From the NCBI GenBank assembly GCA_001931875.2, contig MSJH02000461.1:1-45565 (forward strand): a DNA stretch of 45,565 bases. The letters run 5' to 3'. The translations under genes were made by a program, and so were the position numbers. Each line of letters opens with the position of its first letter. The first letter of the stretch is position 1. The stretch is from Byssochlamys sp. IMV 00236. Lineage: Eukaryota; Ascomycota; Eurotiomycetes; Eurotiales; Thermoascaceae. Shown here piece by piece: positions 31,543-43,144 of the stretch. Below the pieces are notes generated by a model. It was not told the origin of the DNA. It did no database searches and saw only the letters and a program-made list of their open reading frames with translations.

Positions 31543-34500
31543 ATGACGACACCACAAATTCCGTTTATTACGGCACCCTTCAAAAAGACAGATGATGTCG
31601 ACTGGATTCATCCTTTAAAGAAATATATCGCTCGCTTTTATCAAGACGACCCAGAAAAATATAAAGAAGAAACTCAGTCTTTTAATCGGTTACGCCAAGA
31701 TATTCGTGGTGCAGGAAAAGACATTACCGGAAGAGACTTACTTTATCGTTATTTTGGACAATTGGAATTACTCGACTTGCGTTTCCCTGTTGATGAGAAG
31801 CATGTCAAAGTGTTATTCAACTGGTAAAAAAAAAAAAAAATACTAGAAAAGCAAAGGCTGATAAGAGTTTTTATAGGTATGACGCTTTTAACAACAGGGC
31901 CGTTGCCCAATACTCTCTTGCATTTGAGAAGGCCAGTATCATATTTAACGAGGCATCTACATTATCAGCTATTGCAAGCGCACAAAACCGAGCCGAGGCA
32001 GAAGGACGAAAACGAGCGTTCCACTACTTCCAGGCTTCTGCAGGAATGTTTCAGTATATCAACGACAATTTTCTACACGCTCCTTCCGAAGACTTGAGTC
32101 GAGAGACAGTCCAGATGTTGTGCGAGCTTATGTTGGCACAGGCTCACGAGTGCTTTTTGGAGAGCAGTATTCGAGAAAAAAAGAAGGAAGGGTTGATTGC
32201 CAAACTAGCTAGTCATGCAGCTTGGACCTATGGACACCTTGTAGATGCTGTAAATGATGCCATACAGCGCGGTGTGGGTGTCGACAAGTCGTGGGCGACT
32301 ATATGCCAAATCAAACAAAAGTATTACGCTGCAACAGCTCAACAGCATAAGGCTGCTGCGTGTGAGACCGAAGCCAAGTATGGTGAATGTGTAGCAAGGT
32401 ACTCAGCTGCTGAGTCTGCTGCCAAAGAAGCAGTCAAGTTATCCAATAGCTTACCTTCACTCTTACTGGTCTCAAATCATGCGAATGGAACGGTTCCTAG
32501 TGAATGCGCAAACGCCCTTCAAGAGCTTTGTAAGACTTTGAGTGCTACATGCACAGAAAAAGTAACATCAGCCACTCGGGACAACGATATGATTTATCAT
32601 GATGCAGTACCTCAAGAATCTATCTTGACACCGATCGACCGTTTAAAAGCTGTCAAGACGATTCCTATCTCTGAACTCTATGGACCTGACGAAATCAAAA
32701 AGGTCATTGGCGTTGATTTGTTTTCGAAACTTATTCCTATCAGTATTCATGAAAGTGCTTCTTTGTATTCTGAAGAAAAGGCCAAATTACTTCGTTCGGA
32801 GAATGAGCGATGCGACCTTGCCAAGGCCGAGCTCAACACATCCTTGGATTATATGAAGCTGCCAGGATCCTTGGCAAAATTTAAACAGCAGACATTGGAT
32901 GTATATGCATCACCACCTACCGAAGTGAAACAATGGGCAGATCAGGTGGTCTTGGAGGAGCGCACCAAGTCCATTGGTGAATTACTAAACACATTAAATT
33001 CAGTGAAATTGGAAGCAAGGCAAATCTTGGATGAGATCAACCTGAGCCTTGACACAGAAATGAGGGACTGTGAACAAGAGCGAGTCAAACATGGTGATCT
33101 CTGGACTCAAGCGCCTTCTGCATCACTCACAACCGAGTTTCGTCATGATATCTTAAATCATCGTAGAATGTTAGAAAATGCGAACCAGTCGGATCAACAA
33201 CTGTTTGCAAAGTATAGCTCTGTTCAGCATCACCTTGATATCCTGAAGCAACCACAGGCACTGGAAAAAGCTTTTACAGATACTATTATCAATTTATCAA
33301 ACAAAAGCAACGTCGCCTCAGATATGAGCTTGTTGGATGTAGATACTGGAGTCGAGGACAACAAAAACAAGTTGAATGAGAAGGTTCAGCGAGTGGAATC
33401 CATTCTGGAAAAGTTGCGTAAAATTGAAAGTGATAGAAATGAAACCTTTCAGGATCTCAAAGAAAAGGTAAGTCACTTTTACACCAAAATATAAAAATCT
33501 CATATACTTCTTTAGACATTGCAAGATGATATTTCACAGCTATTAATTTTAAACAAGAAGGCAAATGTGGAACAGCAGATCTTTGCATCTGAGCTTGAGA
33601 AATTTAGACCACATCAACAGCGCATCTCTGCTACTATTCAGCATCAGCAGCAAGCTATTCAAGAATTGACTGCAGCATTTAAGGATTTGATGGAGGGAAC
33701 TGAGGCACAGAAACTGCACACACAACATGAAAAGGCAGAAAAGGCTCAAAAGAGTTTGATGATGGATTTGAAAGAAGCAAAGACTATTTATGATGAAGTG
33801 AGAGAAGGATTAGGTAAAGGGATACAATTTTATCGTGGATTGCAAGACACTATTGATTCACTCCAACGTAACGTTCAAAGATTTGTTAATGAACGTACAG
33901 CAGAAAGACGCCGCTTGATAGAAGAAATTGAGAGCACAAAGAGCACACGCGAGCAGACTCTATTGAAAGAAACACTAAACAAATACACTGCCCCTCCCGT
34001 GGCTCCCCAGCAGCCACCTCAACCCACAATTCTTCAGCATCCATCTCAGCCAGTAATGCCTCAACATTCGGCTCCACCAGTGGTTCCTCAGCACCCACCC
34101 CCACCAGCAGTGCCTACAGCAACACAGCTTATAAACCAAACAAGACAATTATCCTTGAATGAGCCAAGCGCTCCTTATCAGTACACACCAACGCCACCAC
34201 CTAAACCTCAAGGCATCCTTCAGCAGCAGGCACTATCTTACAGTGGATATGGCTACCCTCAGCAACAACAACAACAACAACAACAACCGCAACAGCAGCA
34301 GCAGCCATCACCTGTGGTGTATACACCTCCTGCTTATACGCCTGTAGTTTCTAATCAGCGTCCTGCCTACAGTGGTCAGACTATGTATCCAGCGAACTAT
34401 GCATCCCCTCAAGTACAGAGCTATACCCCTACTCAGGTACCTCAACCAAATTATATCCCTCCTCCTACTCCCCAACAACAACAACAACAGCAGCCACAGC

Positions 34501-34775
34501 AGCAACAGCATGGCTATATCCTTCCCCAACAACAACAACAACAACAACAAGGTTACTACTCACCTCAGCAACAAGGTTTTATGCCTATGCAACAACAAAC
34601 CTATCCTCAACAGCCAATGCAAAACTTTGCCCCTCCACAAAACTTTACCCAACCTAACTTTCAAGGACAATATCATCCACAGCAACAAGGGTATCCACCT
34701 TATCAACAACAACAACAACAGCAGCAGCCCTACGCTTCTCAAAATAGACCACCTTCCAATAGTCTATTAGACTAA
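31543..34775 (+). CDS. BRO1: Bro1/Vps31 (ALIX-type) ESCRT-III-associated protein
   Basis: Three exons (31543-31823, 31877-33467, 33516-34775) encode 1043 aa. The BRO1 domain fills residues 1 to about 375: IPFITAPFKKTDDVDWI, LNRLRQDIRGAGKDITGRDL, YRYFGQLELLDLRFPVDE, WYDAFNNRAVAQYSLAFEKA, ASAGMFQYINDNFLHAPS, LAQAHECFLE and LAKLASHAAWTY. A V-domain-like coiled region follows (PISIHESASLYSEEKAKLLR), then a Pro/Gln-rich tail of about 250 residues with several poly-Q runs ending PPSNSLLD. Bro1 binds Snf7 on endosomes and recruits the ubiquitin hydrolase Doa4 for multivesicular-body sorting. I prefer Bro1 to PalA/Rim20 because of the N-terminal blocks and the long poly-Q/Pro tail. Convergent with the peptidase gene, 44 bp apart. 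Confidence 0.93.
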
Positions 34776-34819
34776 GATCCAAAATAAAATAATTACATTT
34801 TCTGACACGGTTTATTTAT

Positions 34820-37762
34820 TTACAAATAGTTGGTTAGCCAGTAAAACATAAGGGTCTCGAAATGCTCATTGACACTAGCATGTCGAAGACCATGTTTTTC
34901 ATTTGGATATACTTGAAGATAGTGATGCTTGTTATGTTTAACTAATTCTGTTACGAGTGCCTCAGTATTCTTGAAATGCACATTTTCATCAATCAAACCA
35001 TGAGCAATCAGCAGCCTATTGCCACTACATATAATGGTTATTAACAGAATCGCATACACAAGGCATTCTTTTAGTTTACCTGTCTGGAAAGTCTCGTACA
35101 TACGGTAACACAGAACTTTTTGCATAAGCCTTTCTATTTTCAGACGGTAGCCCCATATACCGTTCCGTATAAGCAGCATCATAGAGTTCCCATTGCGTCA
35201 CAGGCGCACCAGCAATTGCTATTTTAAATAAATCAGGATATTGTCCTAATGCCATAAGACTAAGGTATCCTCCATATGACCACCCAGTGATAGCCACCCT
35301 GTTCAAGTCAACAACGCTTACTTTTCTTCCATCCATTGTCACTCCAGCTCCAAACTTGGTATTGTACAAGAACTGTAATCCTTCGATCTGATCCTTGAGT
35401 TCGACTGTACCAAGCCGATACTGGATATGTGATTCAAAATGAAGACCTCTGTCGCTAGATCCTCGGCCATCGATGATGACGACTGCAAATCCAAAATAGA
35501 CAGACATCAAATATCGCATGAGTCTCGGGAATCTGAATTCGTTGACTACCATTTGTGATTTAGGCCCACCGTAGATGTGAAGGATGGTAGGGTAGCTGTA
35601 TCCAGGCTGATAAGACCGTGGTCTATATAGACATCCGTACAAAACGACGCCTTTTACAAAAAAAAAAAAAAGGAGTAAGCCATCTATAGATTTTATCTTT
35701 CAAACTATATATATACCATCTGACGTCGTGAAGCTAAACAAGTGTCCATTTGACAAAACACTTTCATATATTAACGTCGCTTCCTCATAGTGTTTGATGT
35801 TTTCAGCTGCTGGTGAATTTGTGTGAAGAAAAAGGGTGTTGGCTATACACGGAGCGCTGTTCTGGTAAGGAGTGATCCGACAGACAGGTAAGATGAGTCC
35901 TTTGTAACTCGATAGTGAGGGCAGTAATGAACTATGGTCAATCTTTTGCACAGAAAAGACATGCGGATGATGTAGGTTAGAAAAGCAATCTACAAAATAA
36001 TCTGGACAAGTCATGGTGACTGTATGGCTAAATCCAGGTTGAGTCAGCCGTCTGATGCCGTCCTGTGGTCTGATGTATGATACAACATAAAAGTGAGGTT
36101 CCAAAGGAGTATCTGCCTTGGCAGAAAAATACACAAGGCCACGCGATTCATCCACATAAATGGGCTTGTCTAGACAGCACCACTCACCATGTGTAAGTTG
36201 AGTGATAATTGCGGGTTGATCTATATGTTTTTCTACGAGATAAAGGTGTCGATATCCGTTTGACTTTTCAGAGCTCCATATCAGCCTTGTTACTGCCGCA
36301 TCCGTCTGTTTCATGAAATAGTATGTGTCTGTCACATTAATCCAGGCACTATTCGTTTCTTCCCAAAGTATCTCTGCTGATAAAGATGAGGATGAGCTAG
36401 TGAATTGTTCTAATGCCAATTTCACTATCGCTGTTCTCTTTTGATCTCTCGATAATATCTGGGCCCATACGCTTTATATGCAGATAAATCTCTCATGTCA
36501 TTTTTTTTTAAAAACAAATGCTTTACCTTTGACCATTTGGTATCCAACCGAATCTAACGATATATTCCATCCAAGGAAATGCAATATGAAGCTCATCATG
36601 ATCCAATAGTTTTCTATGTATGATTTCTGTATCGCTAAATTCTACAATTCTTATTTTACTCGTAGCATTGGGTTTTCCTGCATATGGGTATCGCATGCAC
36701 TCAGTGTGATTGAGCAGAGTATCTGATCCAGAAAATGAGATGGCTGGTTTTGATATTCTTAACAGCTCGACCTCTAGTTCAGACGTTTCTAGATACACTA
36801 TTCTGTCTACGGGTGAATCAGGATCAGATGGTGCCCAGTAATAGCCAGTGAACCGATGAAATTCCTCCTAAACGTTATAACTATTAGTATATGTGTGTAG
36901 CCACATGTGTTGCTGTCATGTTTACTTGCATCATGTATTCTACACCGCCACAGTTTAATGTAGGATCTTTGGTATTTAGTGAGCAAAACGTAAGCTGTCT
37001 CTCATTCCCTTCAAGATCCATCACCCAGATATCTCTATTTTTGATAAATGCAATCTTGTCAGCATGGTTTCCGCCTAGTTTCGGATCAAGTCTTCCGTCT
37101 AATAGGAGGGTTTTAGATGTAGGGTATCGCTCAGTTGATTGTGTGTTGCAAACATGCATTGATCTACTATAAACTAGCCTAGGTATCTAAGATATACACC
37201 ATCAATAAATCTTCTCTCTTTCTCTTTCTATAAATATATATATATATTTATACTTTACCTGCTCCATTTTACTAATGAAAATGCCATTATGAGATGTAAA
37301 CATGACAGTATCATCTTTAATATCATAGCTAGTTATGCCTTGTAAACGAAAATGCGTTCCTGTTTTAGGGTTACAGTACTCTTCAAATAGTACGTTCCAT
37401 TCTAATAAAGGTGCTTTGCTACATGCTGCTAGATATTCTGCTTCTGTCATTCTATCGGACTTATTTAACCAGTCTGAGTAAGGTACTATATATACACTAA
37501 GCCAAACATGTTTCCCAATTCATCCCTTTTATACTTGGAGAGCAATATTACTTTTATTCAAGTCTACATGATAGAGTTGTAAGTTTCTACTAGGTGATAT
37601 TTCATTCGTCAAGGCGAGATGATCAGAAAGAAAGTATAATTGGTTCGAAGCATCTATTGTGAATTCCTTGACTGTTGATAATATTTGAAGAGGATAAATA
37701 GCTTGAAGATTTGTTCTAAAATCCCTCACTTGGTCACGAATAGTGTCCCAAGAGTAATTCAT
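34820..37762 (-). CDS. Cytosolic-type dipeptidyl peptidase (S9B family, DPP8/DPP9-like)
   Basis: Seven exons, about 850 aa. The ATG at 37762 gives MNYSWDTIRDQVRDFR. The N-terminal half is an eight-bladed propeller (GGNHADKIAFIKNRDIWV, GYYWAPSDPDSPVDRI, HIAFPWMEYIVRFGW, RTAIVKLALEQF). The alpha/beta-hydrolase half holds PTILHIYGGPKSQMV, VIIDGRGSSDRGLHFE, the nucleophile motif GWSYGGYLSLMALG, IAGAPVTQWELYDAAYTERY, LIAHGLIDENVHF (Asp) and VYPNEKHGLRHAS (His), so the Ser-Asp-His triad is complete. No transmembrane anchor is present, and the GAPV/TERYMGLP and LIDENVHF blocks match DPP8/9 better than the vacuolar Ste13/Dap2 type. It removes N-terminal Xaa-Pro/Ala dipeptides. The exon 1 junction uses donor GTAATA at 37551; the alternative GTATAA breaks the frame. 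Confidence 0.9.
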
Positions 37763-37974
37763 GTATAAAAAAAATGTATGCAAGAAAAAGAAAAAAGAAA
37801 TTATGCCGTCTGTCTGTCTGTGTCTCTCTCTCTCTCATTTACAGTCACGCTTTCCATATGTAACCTCGCATAAAAAAATAGAAAACAGGCTCATCTTTTC
37901 TATAAACTCATATTAAAGAGATCCTGTTTAAAAGGCAAGATTTTTTGTGTTTATTCAAATTTTTAGAAGGTCGC

Positions 37975-38250
37975 TCAATTTTGTTTATAATCTTTCCATA
38001 TGTCAAGGCATTTAGAAAGCGTTTTTGGGAGTGAGCGGATCCAATCTTGGTAATTTGTTATTGTAACTGTTTTTTTTACTTTAGACCAACACTCTTCAAT
38101 TTGGTTCGGTAAGTAAAGGAGCGAAAATAGTGCTCGTAGAACTTTTGATGATTTGTGAATTTTGATATTATCCGTGATGCAATATAAGTCTGTAAAGGAC
38201 AGATGTTGTTTCTTTTTCAAATAAGAAAAGATATGATAAGTTAATGCCAT
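37975..38250 (-). pseudogene. C-terminal remnant of a Tc1/mariner-type transposase
   Basis: A 91-residue open frame whose middle reads LRALFSLLYLPNQIEECWSK, then VKKTVTITNYQDWI. The pattern LYLP...PIEECWSKVK is the hallmark third block of the DDE domain of IS630/Tc1-type transposases (usually LPPYSPFLNPIEECWS). Here the YSPFLN part is deleted. TAA directly precedes the ATG in frame, and the first two catalytic blocks are absent, so it is a relic. Confidence 0.55.
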
Positions 38251-38698
38251 TTAGAAGATCTCTCTTTGTATTGTTTGATTCCCAAAAAGTTAACTTGTCT
38301 AAATACAAATCACACTTTTTTCAATGGCCAGAATCGTGATTATCCCAAAAAATATTATGATCAAACGCAGAAAGAAAGAGAGCTATCATATTATCATCTA
38401 TACAATGTAAAATGTTTTGCGATTTTATCAAATTGAATGTTATATATAGCTTTTAATGCAACGGAAGAAGGTAAGTTACTATGGAATCTTACGGCTATTC
38501 ATTCGATGGGCTTTTTCTTTTTCGACAAAGATGACAACTTTCGAAAGAAAGCTATGTTGTTGGCGGCATTGGTGGGTTTCGGTGATTGTTTTCTGCAGCT
38601 TCAATTATAGACGATTCTGCTTTCATGGTGGCTTCTAAGGCAATGTTCTGTTTAAATAACATAGAAAATTTAGTTCAAGACGCGCTGTTTGATTGTTA

Positions 38699-39197
38699 TT
38701 ATAAATCCATTCTTACTTTCAATTGTACCGTACTGGAAACGATGTGCGGGAGGAAATATAATCCTTCCACATTTCTAAACAATTTCACCTTTGAGACCTT
38801 GACCATCCTATATAACTTAGGAGATATCATATCCATGTAGTACGTGAATATGTCGTCTTCTTGACAGATGATGCCACAGACAATGGGATTTCGAATTCGA
38901 TACAAAACAAGTTCGTTGTAGATTGCTCGTATTTGTTTGCCTATCTGATTCTATTGTCGAGCAATCGGTAGATTTTTTGAACTCGTCAAGAACCAAGACG
39001 CGCTTTACATTAATCAATATGGAATAGGCCACGAAATTCGGCTTAAACTTTGAATCTTTCTGAAGCTCTCCATTCGCCCTATATAAATATTTATCAATAC
39101 GTTGTATCTTTTCATTTTTGGTTTTATTATCGCAAACATTTGATGCACTCAAAAATAGACCAATGCTACAGGCGCTACCTATGATGTTGCTCAACAA
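38699..39197 (-). pseudogene. Decayed hypothetical gene with a frameshift (copy D)
   Basis: From 39197 one frame reads MLSNIIGSACSIGLFLSASN, then FKPNFVAYSILINVKRVLV and LDEFKKSTDCSTIESDRQ. Around 38945 the sense moves to another frame: IRAIYNELVLYRIRNPIVCG, then ICQEDDIFTYYMDMISPK, YRMVKVSKVKLFRN and LYFLPHIVSSTVQLK to a stop at 38699. There is no room for an intron at the junction, so a small indel broke the gene. Coding-like debris continues to about 38580. The FxPDFVxYxxxxxxKxVLVxEFK style of motif and the length suggest the same kind of multi-copy Mucorales gene as C, function unknown. Confidence 0.5.
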
Positions 39198-39590
39198 AGC
39201 TTTTGAATACGTAGTGTCAAGCTAAACATGAGTTTATAAAGTCGTCAACTTGGTTTGTTTCTTTTCAAGAAGAAGAAAGAGATAAAAAAAGAAATGCTGT
39301 TGTTGATGTATTTATTTTGATTTTTTGTTGTTAGTCTATCAACAAAGACCACTTAGCTTACGTATAAATATGGTGACACCGTATTTATATTAGAATGAAC
39401 TGGACAGCCTTAGGTTAGGCAGAGACTTTGGTAGTGTAAAGTTGTATGTGACAACATAGGTAGCGCCCGTAGCATTGGCTTATTTTTGAATGCACCAAGT
39501 GTTTGCCAAAAATAATTCTGTACAATTTAGTTTCCTGAAGTGTGCCAATAGTTTCTGAAAGAAGTGTACTTGTAATAAACATTTATGACC
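39198..39590. other. Spacer between copy D and a retrotransposon end
   Basis: AT-rich DNA with no supported gene or repeat match inside the window. Confidence 0.35.
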
Positions 39591-40138
39591 TAGATCCTAT
39601 ACTCTGGCTGCTCATGTTTAAATAAGAGCGCAGCCGCTGTATACGCTGGAGACTAGGCTGGCTTCCTTGTGGTAAACCTCGGCCATGTCCCAAGCACCTA
39701 ACGCAACTGATCTCTAAGAAACACGCTATTAGTTGTCTTGATATGCACTGACATCCGTTCATGCCTGAAACTATACGAGATCCATTGTCATTCCTTCTGA
39801 GTATGTTACCTTTACGCCCTTCGGCTCCCCTAAACCTAGCCCTCACCTGGTCTCAGCGATAGCCGACTATATGCTCTCTATTATATGAATTAGACCAACT
39901 ACACCATAACAAATTGATCACTAATAGGCATCTCCATGGTCAAAAGTTCCTTGTATGGTTAAAGCAGTTCATTTAACTTTTCATCGGTAACTCTGATCAT
40001 TACTATCCTTTAGCATTTTTTACCCATGTATTTATAAGGGGGTTTTCCGCTACTATTTACCTCCAAACGGATTGAACGAGTTGAGCAATGTTTATTTGTT
40101 TTATATATTTTAGCGCTCAATTGGATCATCAATAAAAA
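39591..40138 (+). mobile_element. 3' fragment of a non-LTR (LINE-type) retrotransposon, copy 2
   Basis: About 550 bp closely similar to 16448-16996 (shared ATACTCTGGCTG, GCGCAGCCGCTGTATACGC, CATGTCCCAAGCACC, CTAAGAAACACGCTATTAG, TCTCCATGGTCAAAAG). It encodes the same tail, IRWRLGWLPCGKPRPCPKH, with stops and frameshifts. It is more heavily 5' truncated than copy 1 and ends in AATAAAAAA near 40138, the same 3' terminus. No target duplication was found by eye. Confidence 0.7.
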
Positions 40139-40299
40139 ACCATGTTTAAACAAACATTCAGGACAAGTGTGCTGTGGGTATAATAATATATAATAGCATA
40201 TAATATGTGTATGTATATATATGTGTGTAGGTGTGTGGGTAAAATAGTTTTGTTGGGTCAATCCCCCCCTTTCCTTTTGTATCTTGTATTTATTTGCGC

Positions 40300-40309
40300 G
40301 ATCTCGATC
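40300..40309 (+). promoter_or_regulatory. Candidate light-response (white collar complex) site
   Basis: GATCTCGATC, about 194 bp upstream of the WC-1-like ATG, contains two GATC/CGATC half sites like those bound by Neurospora WCC in light-induced promoters. A T-rich and CT-rich tract (40455-40488) then precedes the start. The match is short and could be chance. Confidence 0.35.
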
Positions 40310-40502
40310 TAAGAAACCTATTTATATTCCATATTAGGTAATATTCCAATGTTTTGATGTAAAACTACCATAGAGAGAAAGCAGCCCCCCTTTCTATGCT
40401 GCAAATACTCCAGCATATTTAATTTATTGAAACTCACATATAAAAAGGTTACTTCTTTTTTTTTTTCTCTCTCTCTTTTTTTATAAGCTTGTTTCTTCGA
40501 TA

Positions 40503-42957
40503 ATGGATCCTTTTCAGACATTTTCAGCGCAGTTTAATCCTCAATTATATGAAAGTAGCAATGTTCCACCATCAAGTGACAAGTTATTCTCCTTCAGTGG
40601 TTATCAAGCTGGCTTAATGACAGGCAGTAGTAGTGGCAGTCATGTTGCGGGTGGCGGTGGAAATAGTAGTAGTAGTAGCAGTAATGCCAACTTTCATAAA
40701 ATGCAATCTCATACACCTTTTGTTCCTCCATACCCTTTTCAACAGCCCATGATCGCAACCACCTCTTCAATACCTCCACCAGCATCTATACCCCCCACTG
40801 CAGATACCAATAACGGAGACCGATATATTGGTATGTACGCAAACACTGGCTTTGACATGTTGTCTATTCTCTCGCGTGTAGCTAATAGGTGAGTGTTGTA
40901 AAATATTCTACTGACAAACATATGCTCATCTACATATAGACCTAACCCTCAGATCAACTTGGGACCAGTAGATCTATCATGTGCATTCGTAGTTGTAGAC
41001 GCAAAACAATATGATTTTCCTCTTGTTTATGTTTCGCCCATGTTTGAAAAATTGACAGGATACGCGCCAAGTGAGGTTATCGGCCGCAATTGTCGGTTTT
41101 TACAAGCACCTGATGGAAACGTAGCCATTGGATCAAGAAGAAAATATACGGATAATACGACAGTCTATCACATCAAGACTCATTTGATACAAGGAAAGGA
41201 GTCTCAGTCGAGTATTATCAATTATCGAAAGACTGGACAGGTAAGACAAACTGTTATACGTTGCATCTGACTTGTTTCCAATCTTTGTAGCCATTTGTCA
41301 ATTTGTTAACTGTAATACCTATCTCTTGGGACTCGGATGAAATAGATTATTTTGTTGGACTGCAAGTAGACTTGGTTGAACAGCCAAATGCTATATTTCA
41401 AAATATGAGAGGTAACAGGAGTAAATAATACGAGATGGTGAATTAACACTTTGATAAAGATGGAACATATGCTGTAAACTATAGAAGCAGCTCTATTCCA
41501 CAAAGTATACACGGTAAATTGTTTGTTGGTAAACTTGTTGTCAAATTTAACGATTTGATCAAGGCTTAACGCAAGACTTCAATAGTGAAGATATAAAAGA
41601 ATGGAGACGGCCTCAGACATCGACAAACAAGCAGATAACCAACAACAATGATTTTATGCTACCTATAGAAGATACAGTGAGTGAACCGTTCGTTGGTGAT
41701 GAGCGGCCTTTGAATATAGAAGGGCTGGCGAAAGAATCTAGCACAGACGAAGGAAAGTTCAAGCGATGTTGGCATGAATTACTACTAGATCAGAGTCCTG
41801 ACTTTATCCATGTGTTGACTATCAAGGGAATATTTCTTTACTGCTCTGATTCCTCACAACAATTGCTAGAATACGACCCTACAGAACTGGTAGGCAAATC
41901 CTTGAAAGCGGTCTGTCATCCTTCCGATATAACAACAGTGATGCGAGAATTAAAGCAATCGTCGAATGATTCAAACGAACCAGTAAACCTGATATATCGC
42001 ATACGTCGAAAAAATTCTGGATATATGTGGATTGAATGCTGTGGTAAGCTACGTAATGAAGATGGACGAGGCAGGAAATATGTGGTGCTGTCCGGGAGAG
42101 AGCGATCTGTCTACCAACTCCCACGTGGCGCTCTTGATGTTGGGAACAAAACTCATACTAGTCGACCCTATAATACGGAAAAGACGACACCTGGAGCAGA
42201 AGATCATGAATTTTGGGGAAAGCTTAGTATGGATGGCCTCATTCTTTATATAACCTCGACATGTACAAACATTCTTGGATTACTCCCAGTTGAAGTTGTC
42301 GGCACATCTTTGTATCAATTGATGCGTAGCAATCGAACCACTGATCTTACACGTGCACTAGCAGAAGTGAAAGAAGGCAAGATTGCCTATCTGAGGCATG
42401 CACTGCTGGACAATGCCGGAATGGAAGTGATGGTAGCCACCACTTTTTATCCAGATGGTAAACCATCCTGTAAAGAAGAACCATCTTTTGTTTTAATGCA
42501 GACAAGGGTTGTGAATGATGAAACAGTACTAACAGATGAGGAGCCCGTTTTTGTGTCCATAGATACTGATATCAAAAAGAAAGGCCGTTCTGATCAATCT
42601 CTACTGGGTTATGATGCAGCTCAAAAAGTGATCTCTGTTGAAAGAATGATTGATGAACTGGACATCAACAGAAACGCGAATTGGCAGTATGAGTTACATC
42701 AATTACGTATAAGCAATAAAAAACTGCGTGATCAACTAGGAATGTTATTACAAAAAGCTAAAGAGGTAAAGATAAAGATAAAGACAAAGATAAAGACAGA
42801 TTTTGATTTCTTTCTGTTGTAGAATGGTGAAGATGTTCCAATGTGTGTATCCTGTTTTCGAAGATTACCAGGATCAAAGGATTTATCAGAATATCCGCTT
42901 GATCAGCCTTTGCTATGTAATACATGCTCTACCAAAGATTGGCCGTCATCCGCATAG
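40503..42957 (+). CDS. wc-1: White-collar-1-like blue-light photoreceptor (LOV, two further PAS domains, divergent zinc finger)
   Basis: Six exons (40503-40888, 40940-41240, 41291-41411, 41460-41513, 41564-42765, 42823-42957) encode 732 aa. After a Gly/Ser/Pro-rich N-terminus, the LOV domain (about 140-290) has YVSPMFEKLTGYAPSEVIGR and GRNCRFLQ with the photoactive Cys180, then YRKTGQPFVNLLTVIPI and DGTYAVNY. PAS-B (about 365-460) has GIFLYCSDSSQQLLEY and YMWIECCGK. PAS-C (about 490-600) has DGLILYITS and VEVVGTSLYQLM. The end carries CVSC-x20-CNTC (C696, C699, C720, C723) but not the EWRxG core or basic tail of GATA fingers. It should bind FMN or FAD and act with a WC-2 partner in light-controlled transcription (Mad/Wco family of Phycomyces and Mucor). 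Mucorales carry several paralogues; which this is cannot be said. Confidence 0.92.
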
Positions 42958-43144
42958 TTTCAATAAATTCTTTATATAAATTGTCTCCCTATTTGATGGT
43001 TTTTATATGTCAAGATATTACAAACAAAAAACCCATGTGTATTTATTGGCTATGAAACAGCTCTTATGATGTGGTTATCGAGAAAGGGGGAAGAGGAGAG
43101 GGACGATTTACATTCATATTTTACAAAAAAAAAGGAGTTGGTTA

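Noticed and set aside
41879..42124. Minus-strand and +1 frames within the WC-1-like gene
   Set aside because: The PAS domains account for this interval in another frame with closed exon phases.
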